Of a stretch of 64,000 bases of DNA, positions 9,208 through 17,032 are shown piece by piece; position 1 is the first letter of the stretch; each line of letters opens with the position of its first letter. Below the pieces are notes generated by a model. The model ran no database searches and was not told where the DNA came from. It saw only the letters and a list, made by a program, of their open reading frames with translations. The position numbers and the translations under genes are program-made. Origin of the DNA: Brucella pituitosa (GTDB lineage: Bacteria > Pseudomonadota > Alphaproteobacteria > Rhizobiales > Rhizobiaceae); the NCBI RefSeq assembly GCF_003049685.1, contig NZ_PYSY02000006.1, positions 35,353 to 99,352 of the forward strand. Reading direction: 5' to 3'.

Positions 9208-10764
9208 TTAGCTTGACGTCTTGAAGTTCCATGGAAGCAGGTCGTCGAGGCAGCTTTGGGGGTGTCCGGCTGCGATGGCAGTGAGTGTTGCTTTGAGATA
9301 AGCAAAGGGTTCGACATCGTTGATTTTGCAGGTTTCGATCAGCGAAGCGATGCGGCCCCAAGCGATGCCGCCTTCGTCGTGACCTGCAAAGAGCGCGTTC
9401 TTGCGATTGAGAGCGATAGGCCGGATGAGGTTTTCAACCCTGTTGGAGTCGATCTCTACGCGACCATCCGTTAAGAAGGTTTGCAGGCCTTCCCATTGGT
9501 TATGGATATAGGTGAGCTTCTCTCCCAGACGAGATTTGGCGGATACGTTGCAACGCTGTGTCTGAAGCCATTCACCGAAGGCGACTACCAAAGGCGTGGT
9601 GCGGGTCTGGCGTGCGGACAGGCGCTGGCCGGGTGAGATGCCGCGTATATCAGCCTCGATAGCGTAGAACTCCGCAATCCGGCGCAGGGCTTCGGCGGCG
9701 ATCTCAGAGCCGTCGCGGTCGAAGACCTCCTTCAGCTTGCGCCTTGCATGCGCCCAGCAATGGGCCATCCGAATGGGACTACCGCCCTTTCGAGAAGGTT
9801 TGGTCAGCCGATTGTACCCCTGATAGCCATCGACCTGCAGAATGCCGTCAAAACCGCTCAGGAAGACTTCGGCATTCTCGCCCGCGCGACCTGTGGCGTA
9901 GAAATAGACTACACCCGGCGGGTCCTCGCCGCCCCATGACCTGTCATCGCGGGCCAGTGCCCACAAATATCCGGTCTTCGTTGTCCCACGCCCCGGATCC
10001 AGCACCGGGGCGGTGGTTTCATCCATAAACAGCTTGCCAGACCGCTTCAGATGAACGGCTAGTCGGTCGACCATCGGTTTCAGGTGGAACGCAGCCTTGC
10101 CGACCCAATCAGCCAGAACGGCGCGGTGCAGATCAAGGCCTGCCCGTGCCAGTATCTGGCTCTGGCGATACAATGGCAAATGATCCGCATACTTGCTGAC
10201 CAGGACATGGGCCAGCGTTGCTTCCGTGGGCAGACCACCGGTGATCAGGTGCGCCGGAGCAAGTGCTTGAGTCACCCCGTCGGTGCAAATCCGGCAGGCA
10301 TATTTCGGGCGGACAGTAACGATGACGCGTAACTGCGCCGGCACGATGTCGAGACGCTCGCTGCGATCTTCACCGATCTTGTGCATCACACCACACCCGC
10401 AGGGGCAAATCAGGCTGTCCGGTTCGATAATCTCTTCAATACGCGGCAATGTAGCAGGCAAATTGCCAATGGTGCGCCTGGGAGCTGGCCTCGTCGTTCC
10501 GTCACTAGCTTTGTTGGAGCGCGCTTCTTTCTCTGCCTCGACTTCCGCGAGCGCGATGGACAGATCCTCGAATGCTAACTGCCGCTCGTCTACTGACAGC
10601 TTTTCAGACCGTTTTCTATGCAAAGCGTGGTTGAGTTCGGCGATCAGATGCTCTTGCCGCCGGGTGATATCCTTCAGCACCGCAACCTCTTCCATCAATG
10701 CCAGAACCGCCGCGCGTTGCGCGTCAGGAATGGCGGAAAGATCAAGGTCGGGAGTAATCTGCAT
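9208..10764 (-). CDS. tnpC: IS66-family transposase TnpC
   Basis: 518 residues, full length. In order: a coiled-coil leucine zipper (about 20-90), a zinc-binding region with CPCGCG at 120-125 and CRIC at 157-160, then the DDE core with DET at 248-250, Asp312 in QVDGYQGY and Glu444 in NRVENLIRP, and the usual IS66 C-terminal block ending near NDVEPFAYLKATL. It is the catalytic protein of the element. It follows the interrupted tnpB on the same strand with a 54-bp gap and looks intact, so it could still act if expressed, though its tnpB partner is broken. Confidence 0.93.
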   Translation of the reverse strand: MQITPDLDLSAIPDAQRAAVLALMEEVAVLKDITRRQEHLIAELNHALHRKRSEKLSVDERQLAFEDLSIALAEVEAEKEARSNKASDGTTRPAPRRTIGNLPATLPRIEEIIEPDSLICPCGCGVMHKIGEDRSERLDIVPAQLRVIVTVRPKYACRICTDGVTQALAPAHLITGGLPTEATLAHVLVSKYADHLPLYRQSQILARAGLDLHRAVLADWVGKAAFHLKPMVDRLAVHLKRSGKLFMDETTAPVLDPGRGTTKTGYLWALARDDRSWGGEDPPGVVYFYATGRAGENAEVFLSGFDGILQVDGYQGYNRLTKPSRKGGSPIRMAHCWAHARRKLKEVFDRDGSEIAAEALRRIAEFYAIEADIRGISPGQRLSARQTRTTPLVVAFGEWLQTQRCNVSAKSRLGEKLTYIHNQWEGLQTFLTDGRVEIDSNRVENLIRPIALNRKNALFAGHDEGGIAWGRIASLIETCKINDVEPFAYLKATLTAIAAGHPQSCLDDLLPWNFKTSS

Positions 10765-11137
10765 AGGCCAAAGATACCATCAGAACCCCGTAAAAACACG
10801 TAAATCCAGATACTTGATTCATTCTGCCGCAGCTGGCGTTCTGGCTTCCAGAGCCTTGACTTTGCGCCAGTCGAGCCCGGAAAAAAGCGCCTCGAACTGC
10901 GCATGGTTCAACGTCATCAATCCGACTCTGACCGCAGGCCAGGTGAAGCTCGTATCCTCCAGCCGTTTGTAAGCCATCACCAGCCCGGTACCGTCCCAAT
11001 ATAGCAGCTTCAACCGATCCGCCCGGCGTGAACGGAACACAAATACGGTACCCGTGAATGGGTTCTCACGCAGAACCGATGATACGAGTGCCGCTAACCC
11101 GTCATGCCCCTTACGGTTATGAGGAGCTCCACATAAC

Positions 11138-11171
11138 CGTAATTATGCGCTGACGATAACTATGCGGAGTC
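11138..11171 (+). repeat. Left 34-bp inverted repeat of the RIT element
   Basis: Begins CGTAATTATGCGC and ends ATGCGGAGTC. It is the exact reverse complement of 14480-14513. Directly outside it, at 11116-11137, is a near-perfect palindrome with arms GTTATGAGGAG and CTCCACATAAC. Confidence 0.95.
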
Positions 11172-11290
11172 GTCATTGCCAGTTTATGGATTGTGTTGTC
11201 TGCGCAGATACTTAGATAAATTGAACACGCGCGAACGCTCCACATAACTATGCTCCCTCCCTATGAGTTCACTTGTGAGGAGAGCGTAGT

Positions 11291-12523
11291 ATGATGGATG
11301 CCAATAATCGTAATCACCGGTTCCTCGATCCCGGACCGTTTTCGTCGTGGATCGATCGGTTCGCGGAAGAGCTTGCCGCTCAGAGATATGCGCCGCTGAC
11401 CATTGAGGGCTACACAGCGTCGGCTCGTCATTTCGCAGCTTGGCTCTGCAAAGCGGGCATCTCGATCGACGTTATCGATGATAATATCGTTCGTAGCTTT
11501 GCCGAACATCGGTGTCGATGTCCCGGTGGGCGGGAGTGGCCGCGGATTTCGCCAAAATACTCGCGTCGTGTCCGGAGGTTTGTTTTTTTCCTGCAAAGAG
11601 CAGGTGTCGTATGCCCACCTTTGAAGATCGCGTCGCCATATCCCTTGCTTGATGGATATCAGAGCTGGTTGCGCATCCACCGAGGACTGGCGGAACGAAC
11701 GATCACCCGTCACCTTCGCGACCTCCATAAGCTGTTGCCGTTGCTCGGCACAGCGACCCTCGACTATGATGCTAGCCTGATCCGTGATGTCGTCCGAGAG
11801 TGGCGCGAGCGCACCGGGCCGGCTGATCTGAGGACCCTAACAAGCGCCTTGCGTAGTTATCTTCGCTACCTCGCGGGTGCTGGCTTGTGCCGCCCCAACC
11901 TTGATCACGCCATTCCGCCGGTATTGCAGTGGCGCCTTTCGTCGTTGCCGCGGTATCTGGCAGCCGCCGACGTCGAACGCGTCATTGCATCATGCGATCG
12001 ACTGGCTAAAGGCCGCCTGCGGGACCGTGCAGTGCTGCTCCTGCTGGCTCGTCTGGGACTGCGGGCCGGGGACGTGGCAGGATTGAGGCTCGACGATATC
12101 GAATGGACGTCTGGTATGCTGCGCCTGAGCGGCAAAGCGCGCCGACAAGTCCGGCTGCCATTACCGCAAGACGTCGGCGATGCACTTCTAGCATACATTG
12201 AGCAGGAACGGCCGTGCGTTCCTCAAGAGGCGGTTTTTCTTACAATGATTGCCCCCTACCGGTCGTTTGCGCATTCCGGTCATGTCTCCACGATCGTGGC
12301 GCTGGCGCTAAAACGTGCGGGCATTTCCGATTCTCCGTCGTCTGGAGCGTGCTTGCTGCGCCACTCCGCGGCAACCTCAATGCTCCGTTCGGGCGCCACA
12401 CTCGAAGCTATTGGCGCGGTGTTGCGCCACCGTTCGCTCGATATGACCGCACATTACGCTAAGGTCGATGTCGCGATGCTGGAGCAGGTTGCCCAGCCCT
12501 GGCCAGGAGAGCTCCCATGCTGA
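11291..12523 (+). CDS. ritA: RIT tyrosine recombinase A
   Basis: 410 residues. The N-terminal two-thirds contain two SAM-like DNA-binding segments (FAEELAAQRYAPLTIEGYT near residue 21, and a second near GLAERTITRHLRDLHKLLP). The C-terminal catalytic domain has the first Arg in ARLGLRAGDVAGLRLDDI, then LLRHSAATSML (HxxR block), and the final His and Tyr in LRHRSLDMTAHYAKV. A GAGGAG ribosome site lies just before ATG 11291. It overlaps the next gene by 7 bp (start ATG 12517), so the three recombinases are one translation unit. It is the largest of the trio, as usual for the first gene of these elements. Confidence 0.88.
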   Translation: MMDANNRNHRFLDPGPFSSWIDRFAEELAAQRYAPLTIEGYTASARHFAAWLCKAGISIDVIDDNIVRSFAEHRCRCPGGREWPRISPKYSRRVRRFVFFLQRAGVVCPPLKIASPYPLLDGYQSWLRIHRGLAERTITRHLRDLHKLLPLLGTATLDYDASLIRDVVREWRERTGPADLRTLTSALRSYLRYLAGAGLCRPNLDHAIPPVLQWRLSSLPRYLAAADVERVIASCDRLAKGRLRDRAVLLLLARLGLRAGDVAGLRLDDIEWTSGMLRLSGKARRQVRLPLPQDVGDALLAYIEQERPCVPQEAVFLTMIAPYRSFAHSGHVSTIVALALKRAGISDSPSSGACLLRHSAATSMLRSGATLEAIGAVLRHRSLDMTAHYAKVDVAMLEQVAQPWPGELPC

Positions 12524-13431
12524 GTGAACTCCTCGCCGATCATGTGGCGCTGCACCAGGCTCTGGGGTTCAAGTTTCGGACGCCAGGCATTCTATTGCGC
12601 AACTTCGTCGCGTTTGCCGAGCATCGCGGTGAGAACGTTATAACGACAGCAAGTGTGCACGAGTGGGCGCTACAGGCGCCTTCACGCGAACAACGTTGCA
12701 ACCGCCTGTTGGCCGTCCGTCGTTTCGCGCTCTCGCTGCATGCTGAAGATCCGCGCCACGAAGTTCCCTCTGCTGATCTTTTCGGTCGCGCCAGTTGCAA
12801 ACGCCGCACGCCGTATATTTATAGTCCCGGAGAGATTAGGGGGTTGATCGACGCCGCTCAGCGACTTGGCCCCGACAATACAATCCGATCTCTCACCTAT
12901 GCTACTATGTTCGGGATGATTGCAGCGACCGGCATGCGTGTTTCGGAGGCGATCGCCATACGATTACCCGACGTGACAGACGACGGGTTGATCATTGCTC
13001 AGACTAAGTTCAAGAAGAGCCGGTTGCTGCCGCTACACACAACGACCCGACGCGCCTTGGACAGGTACCTCGCGACCCGCGTGAATGCTGCAAGTCAGAG
13101 CGATGCGCTTTTCATTTCGCATCAGGGAACGCCGCTCGCTTATCCGACGGTAATAACAGTCTTCCTGCAGATCGTGCGATCAATCGGCTTGCGAGGCGCT
13201 GCAGGATCGCCAGGGCCGCGGATCCACGATCTTCGCCACACGTTCGCCGTCCGCTCTTTCGAACGCTGTGCGCACGATTCCAAGGCGGTGGCGCGGCATA
13301 TTACTGCTCTGAGCGCCTATTTGGGACATGCCCATGTGACCGATACATACTGGTATCTTCAGTCAACGCCGGAACTGATGGCGCATATGTCGGCAGCCGG
13401 CGAGGCATTGCATCGAGGAGTAACAGCATGA
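12517..13431 (+). CDS. ritB: RIT tyrosine recombinase B
   Basis: 304 residues. The core-binding domain comes first, then the catalytic domain: Arg in ATGMRVSEAIAIRLPDV, the beta-hairpin lysine region in TKFKKSRLLPLH, HDLRHTFAVRSF, and the last His/Tyr in LSAYLGHAHVTDTYWYLQ. All catalytic positions appear present. It starts inside the end of ritA and ends with ATGA overlapping ritC at 13428-13431. The three proteins are thought to act together on the element ends; each is clearly divergent from the others. Confidence 0.88.
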   Translation: MLSELLADHVALHQALGFKFRTPGILLRNFVAFAEHRGENVITTASVHEWALQAPSREQRCNRLLAVRRFALSLHAEDPRHEVPSADLFGRASCKRRTPYIYSPGEIRGLIDAAQRLGPDNTIRSLTYATMFGMIAATGMRVSEAIAIRLPDVTDDGLIIAQTKFKKSRLLPLHTTTRRALDRYLATRVNAASQSDALFISHQGTPLAYPTVITVFLQIVRSIGLRGAAGSPGPRIHDLRHTFAVRSFERCAHDSKAVARHITALSAYLGHAHVTDTYWYLQSTPELMAHMSAAGEALHRGVTA

Positions 13432-14417
13432 CCCAGCTTGCCCAGCACCTCACCGCTTTCCTGCGAGAGCATCTTCCCCGGGAACGACGCGCAAGCGTTC
13501 ACACTTGCGATGCTTATGCCTATAGCTTCCAACTGCTGGTGACGTTCGCCGCAGGAAGATTAAGCAAGCGACCGTGTCTGCTACAGATCGAAGATATCGA
13601 CGTACCGATAATTCTCGCCTTTCTCGAGCACATCGAAGAAACGCGCGGCAATAAGGCCCGATCGCGCAACGCCAGGCTGGCTGCTGTGAAGTCCTTCTTC
13701 CGCTATCTTGAACATCGAGCACCCGCGGTGCTGGATCAGGCTCTTCGGGTGCACGCCATTCCGATGAAGAAGATTGACGAGGCGCTCGTCACTTCGCTTT
13801 CGCGTACCGAAGTGCAAGCGCTGCTCAATGCTCCGGATGGGCGAACCTCCTCAGGCATTTGCGATCGGGCCATGTTACATCTGGCTTTTGCTGGCGGGCT
13901 GCGCGTGTCCGAACTCGTCGGTCTCACCCTCGAACAATTCGACGGGCGGCCACCGGCTAGCATCCGTATCATCGGCAAAGGAAGACGCGAGCGCGTGCTT
14001 CCGCTCTGGCAGGAGACTGCCGCCGCAATCCGCGCCTGGATCGCGGTTAGACCGAAGGATGGCGACACGGCACTCTTCCTGAATAACGCTGGCAGGATGA
14101 TGACGCGCTCCGGTTTCGAATACATCCTCGAAAAGCACGCCGTCGCTGCTGTCAGCGTCGCGCCCACGCTGGCGACGAGGTCGATATCGCCCCATGTGCT
14201 GCGCCACAGCTGCGCAATGCACATGCTTCAGGCAACGCGCGACATTCGCAAAGTAGCGCTGTGGCTGGGTCACACCTCTCTCCAGAGTACCGAGATCTAC
14301 CTGCGCGCTGATCCGAGCGAAAAACTCGAGATGCTCGACGCTTTGGTGCCGCTTGGTATCAAGCCAGGCAAATTCCGCCCGCCGGATCAACTAATCGCTA
14401 TGCTTGCTAAGCGATAG
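13428..14417 (+). CDS. ritC: RIT tyrosine recombinase C
   Basis: 329 residues. The catalytic domain includes AGGLRVSELVGLTLEQF (first Arg), GKGRRERVLPLW (Lys hairpin), SPHVLRHSCAMHMLQ (HxxR) and LWLGHTSLQSTEIYLRAD (His and nucleophile Tyr). The ATG overlaps the ritB stop by 4 bp. The stop at 14415-14417 is followed within about 10 bp by the right-hand half-site GTTATGTGGAG and then the inverted repeat, so there is no cargo. Intact, no frameshift. Confidence 0.88.
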   Translation: MTQLAQHLTAFLREHLPRERRASVHTCDAYAYSFQLLVTFAAGRLSKRPCLLQIEDIDVPIILAFLEHIEETRGNKARSRNARLAAVKSFFRYLEHRAPAVLDQALRVHAIPMKKIDEALVTSLSRTEVQALLNAPDGRTSSGICDRAMLHLAFAGGLRVSELVGLTLEQFDGRPPASIRIIGKGRRERVLPLWQETAAAIRAWIAVRPKDGDTALFLNNAGRMMTRSGFEYILEKHAVAAVSVAPTLATRSISPHVLRHSCAMHMLQATRDIRKVALWLGHTSLQSTEIYLRADPSEKLEMLDALVPLGIKPGKFRPPDQLIAMLAKR

Positions 14418-14479
14418 CGCATGGTTATGTGGAGTCGATGGATGTAGAAATGCCGACCGCTGCGCCAATCGGCGTCTCC

Positions 14480-14513
14480 GACTCCGCATAGTTATCGTCA
14501 GCGCATAATTACG
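14480..14513 (-). repeat. Right 34-bp inverted repeat of the RIT element
   Basis: Exact reverse complement of 11138-11171. Its outer five bases (TTACG, 14509-14513) coincide with the target sequence inside tnpB, so where the element ends is ambiguous by 5 bp. Confidence 0.95.
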
Positions 14514-14566
14514 GAAGTCGATGGACTTCGTCGCAACCATGATCCGTACCCGGTTGGAAGGAAATA

Positions 14567-14956
14567 TCATGGGCAGTTAGCCAAGGCGTGCACCACCGAT
14601 GCGATCCGATCCGCCGAAGCGCCAGCCTCCAGACGAATGACCACTGCGCCCGCGACTATTTCCGGACGTGAGGGAACATCAACATCAATGCACGCTGCCT
14701 GAGTGGTCGACCCAACCATTAAGGTTGCAAACTCCACCGGACCCTCTGGCGCAGGCAACACCAGCTGCCCCTTTTTTGCAAGAGTCCGCCACGTCGATAC
14801 ATGATTTGCAGGCAAACCGTGCCGACGTGCAACAGAACTCACCGTAGCGCCAGGCAGCAGCGTTTCTGCTACAATCCGCGCCTTCACCTCATCCGGCCAC
14901 TTTCGGTTCCCGCGGCTTCTGCCACCAACTCGCAGAACCTCCAATGTAGTATCCAT
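14567..14956 (-). CDS. tnpA: IS66 accessory protein TnpA
   Basis: 129 residues, the first gene of the IS66 operon. Residues 20-65 hold the IS3/IS911-type helix-turn-helix common to IS66 TnpA (WPDEVKARIVAETLLPGATV, then SSVARRHGLPANHVSTWR). A C-terminal tail follows. It overlaps tnpB by ATGA at 14567-14570. The gene is intact, but the polycistron downstream is cut by the RIT element. Confidence 0.88.
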   Translation of the reverse strand: MDTTLEVLRVGGRSRGNRKWPDEVKARIVAETLLPGATVSSVARRHGLPANHVSTWRTLAKKGQLVLPAPEGPVEFATLMVGSTTQAACIDVDVPSRPEIVAGAVVIRLEAGASADRIASVVHALANCP

Positions 14957-15917
14957 GGAGAAACTCCGTCCTGATCATCTCAAAAGTCTAATGAGACAAT
15001 TAGAACTGTAATTGGAAGGTGGGGACTAGCGTACGCTTACTATCATAGTGTTGTTGCCGACAACATCAGCAAAGACCGCAGAACGCGGTTGCGCAAGCTC
15101 AGACGTTACCAGAGCTGCGCAAGTTCGTCATTGAACAATTGGAAGCACACTGGTCACCAGAGCAGATCTGCGGCCGACTGATTAGCCATGGTCTGAGCGC
15201 GATACGTCTATGCGCAGAAACGATCTATCGCTTCATTTACTCAAAGGAAGAATATGGGTTAAAGCTGTATGAGCATCTGGCCGAGATGCGCACAAAGCGC
15301 TGCCCACGCGGCACCAGAAGATCGCGCAGCTCCCGCATTCCAGAAGCGTTTCGCATTCATCAACGTCCTGATTTTATTGGCAATCGTCTGCAATTCGGCA
15401 ATTGGGAGGGTGATTTGATCATCTTTGATCGTGACCTCGGAGAAGCCAATGTCATGACACTTGTTGAACGCAAAAGTCGTTACTGCGTCATCATTAAAAA
15501 CAGCAGTCGGCACTCAAAGCCTATCATGAACAAAATCATTCAGGCCTTTGCAGCGCTGCCTTATCATGCACGCCGCAGTTTTACCTTTGATCGTGGTTCC
15601 GAGTTTATGGGTTATAGGGCTTTGGAGGATGGAATGGGGCAAGAAGCTGGTTTTGTGATCCCAACTCACCCTGGCCAAAAGGCCCTATTGAGAACATCAA
15701 CAAGCGCATCCGACGGTATTTACCCAGCAATACGGATCTGGCGCAGGTCAGCCAGGCTCAGTTAGCCGCCCTCGCCCATAAGCTCAATGCGACCCCGCGC
15801 AAGTGTCTTGGATTTAAGACACCCGCAGAGGTGTTTGATAAACTTTTGCAGGAAGCAGCTTAATCAGATACCCTCACCGCCGGCATGATGCAGTTGGGGT
15901 AGCTTTTCCATGGCTAT

Positions 15918-16280
15918 CTAAATAGGTTTATGAGTCGTATGCAGAGCAATCCATTCAATCAGCTTTTCTTGCTCGCATCTTTGTATGAAAAGTGTGTACT
16001 TTCCAAAAATTCGAACAATGTCGTTGTAATTTAGGTTTGCGATGCAGCCCTGATGTTCCTGCGCACCGACAGGTAGCCAACAAATCGCAATTTGGATAGC
16101 GCGCTCGTCGTTGTCGGATTCTAGGAAATCGATATAAATTTCACCGTCTTCTATACCGATTTCTTCACATTTGCATTTGGAAGGCTTAATAATTAGTACA
16201 TTGCCCTTACGTAATGCATACTGGATAGTATTCGGGTTTATTTCGGATTTTTTTAATTTGGCTCTCGGTCTGCTTTTCAC
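15918..16280 (-). CDS. Hypothetical protein
   Basis: 120 residues from GTG 16280, with GAGGT nine bases upstream. Basic N-terminus (KSRPRAKLKKSE), then a mixed alpha/beta sequence with clusters KPSKCKCEEIGIEDGEIY and ICWLPVGAQEHQGC. It has five cysteines, and no signal peptide or membrane span. I recognise no family. It lies immediately beyond the right end of the broken IS30 element, and its AT-rich upstream region is unlike the elements around it. It is probably a pre-existing accessory gene rather than part of an IS. Confidence 0.5.
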   Translation of the reverse strand: MKSRPRAKLKKSEINPNTIQYALRKGNVLIIKPSKCKCEEIGIEDGEIYIDFLESDNDERAIQIAICWLPVGAQEHQGCIANLNYNDIVRIFGKYTLFIQRCEQEKLIEWIALHTTHKPI

Positions 16281-16754
16281 TTGTTAATTACCTCGTAGAA
16301 AATCACGGAACAACAATGACAAAATTTTGGATAAAGAGTAAATGTAATGAATAATCTGTATTGTCAAATATTTTCATAAAAATTAGTCAGTTTGCAACGA
16401 TTGTAACCTCAGTCCAATGGAAGAAGTTTAATTAAATAGTTGATTTATAGTTTTGTAAGGTGTGTACATTAAAGTAAAGGAGTAAATGTTATTATGCGAT
16501 ACTTCTAAATGGAAATATGGAAGTTTAATGAGTTTAAATGAATATTTGTATAAAAGACGTAATAGTTTTTATTAATATTATATCATGAATTATACTTGTT
16601 GAAATTTTAATAAATATTTTGATATCCGTTAACGAAAATTTCGGGAACTTGAAGAGCCTATCTGCAAAAGATACCTGAATTTAATCGCAAGTTTGAAATC
16701 GCCATAGCTGCAAGGACTACAGAAGGGGTCGCTACAAGATTAGTTCAAAATTGT
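16281..16754. other. AT-rich intergenic region
   Basis: About 470 bp, strikingly AT-rich with many A and T runs, containing the promoter of the 15918-16280 gene but no ORF that I can support. Composition changes abruptly near 16755, where the IS110-type element begins. AT-rich DNA of this kind is a plausible target for MucR-type silencers. Confidence 0.5.
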
Positions 16755-16773
16755 ACGTTCTCATGAGCGATTT

Positions 16774-17032
16774 AGGTTTTCCGGCCGCGTTTAAATTACC
16801 CCGTTTTCACGAGGGTGGTCAACTTAGTAGCCTGTGCACGGTGCTGGAGATGACGAGCCGAACCGATGGTTATCATACTCTCATCCGCGGATTCTACCGC
16901 CTGACCATATTCGATGCGGGCTTGCCTCTCTCTAAGGACGGATGTTTATCCCAACGTACGTCGAGGGTTCCCTGATCTCTGGTCGTCATCTTCAGCATAC
17001 TGCACAGGCAGAAAAGTCTGGCAAGTTGCAGA
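16774..17032 (-). ncRNA. Candidate bridge-RNA region of the IS1111-type element
   Basis: About 260 bp lie between the end of the transposase gene and the right subterminal repeat, much longer than the roughly 60 bp upstream of the gene. IS1111-group elements encode their target- and donor-recognising bridge RNA downstream of the transposase, so the position fits. No RNA structure was computed; this is placement by family knowledge. Confidence 0.45.

Larger units (their letters stand above)
11116..14513 (+). mobile_element. RIT (recombinase-in-trio) element inserted in IS66 tnpB
   Basis: Three overlapping tyrosine-recombinase genes on one strand are bracketed by a perfect 34-bp inverted repeat (11138-11171 and 14480-14513), the signature of RIT elements. 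TTACG of the target is present at both junctions (11111-11115 and 14509-14513). Half-sites of the form CTCCACATAAC lie at 11127-11137 and 11238-11248, and inverted (GTTATGTGGAG) at 14424-14434; these are likely recombinase-binding arms. The left end carries 22 bp outside the inverted repeat with no counterpart on the right. Confidence 0.88.
10819..14570 (-). pseudogene. tnpB: IS66 accessory gene tnpB, split by the RIT element
   Basis: The start ATG is at 14570-14568, overlapping the tnpA stop as ATGA. The first 20 or so codons (MIFPSNRVRIMVATK, then SIDFR) run to 14509. The frame resumes at 11115 on the far side of the insertion (KGHDGLAALVSS, then FVFRSRRADRLKLLYWDG) and ends at 10819. Joining the two gives the standard IS66 TnpB sequence DFRKGHDGLAALV with no loss, so the insertion was clean at the shared TTACG. 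Confidence 0.9.
9179..15040 (-). mobile_element. IS66-family element with perfect 8-bp target duplication, carrying a nested RIT element
   Basis: The ends are GTAAGCGTTCGCT at 9179 and, inverted, GTAAGCGTACGCT at 15040, with further partial matching inward. TATCATAG is present on both sides (9171-9178 and 15041-15048), the 8-bp duplication typical of IS66. Its own genes run on the minus strand as tnpA (14956-14567), tnpB (from 14570, interrupted) and tnpC (10764-9208). About 3.4 kb in the middle belongs to a three-recombinase element that landed in tnpB. Confidence 0.92.
8994..15863 (+). pseudogene. IS30-family transposase, interrupted and frameshifted
   Basis: The N-terminus (MSNCYSQITLAERRRLFELK, then GRHRSTIYREIKRNSF) is read from 8994 to 9178. 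The reading frame resumes exactly after the IS66 target duplication at 15049 (VVADNISKDRRTRLRKL). A first frameshift falls near 15106, before PELRKFVIEQLEAHWSPEQI. The core continues through GNWEGDLI and FDRGSEF. A second frameshift near 15668 precedes PIENINKRIRRYLP, and the gene ends at TAA 15861-15863. Both DDE-region blocks are recognisable, but the gene cannot be translated whole even without the insertion. Confidence 0.85.
8945..15895 (+). mobile_element. Second IS30-family element, split by an IS66 insertion
   Basis: Left end AACTGCAACATGCC (8945-8958) pairs with right end GGCATGATGCAGTT (15882-15895), 13 of 14 positions. Between them lies one IS30 transposase gene cut in two by 5.86 kb of IS66 plus cargo. 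Without the insertion the element is about 1.08 kb. The end sequences differ from those of the adjacent IS30, so these are different members. Confidence 0.75.

Noticed and set aside
13736..14224. 162-codon minus-strand ORF inside the RIT element
   Set aside because: Antisense of the intact third recombinase, with no family resemblance.
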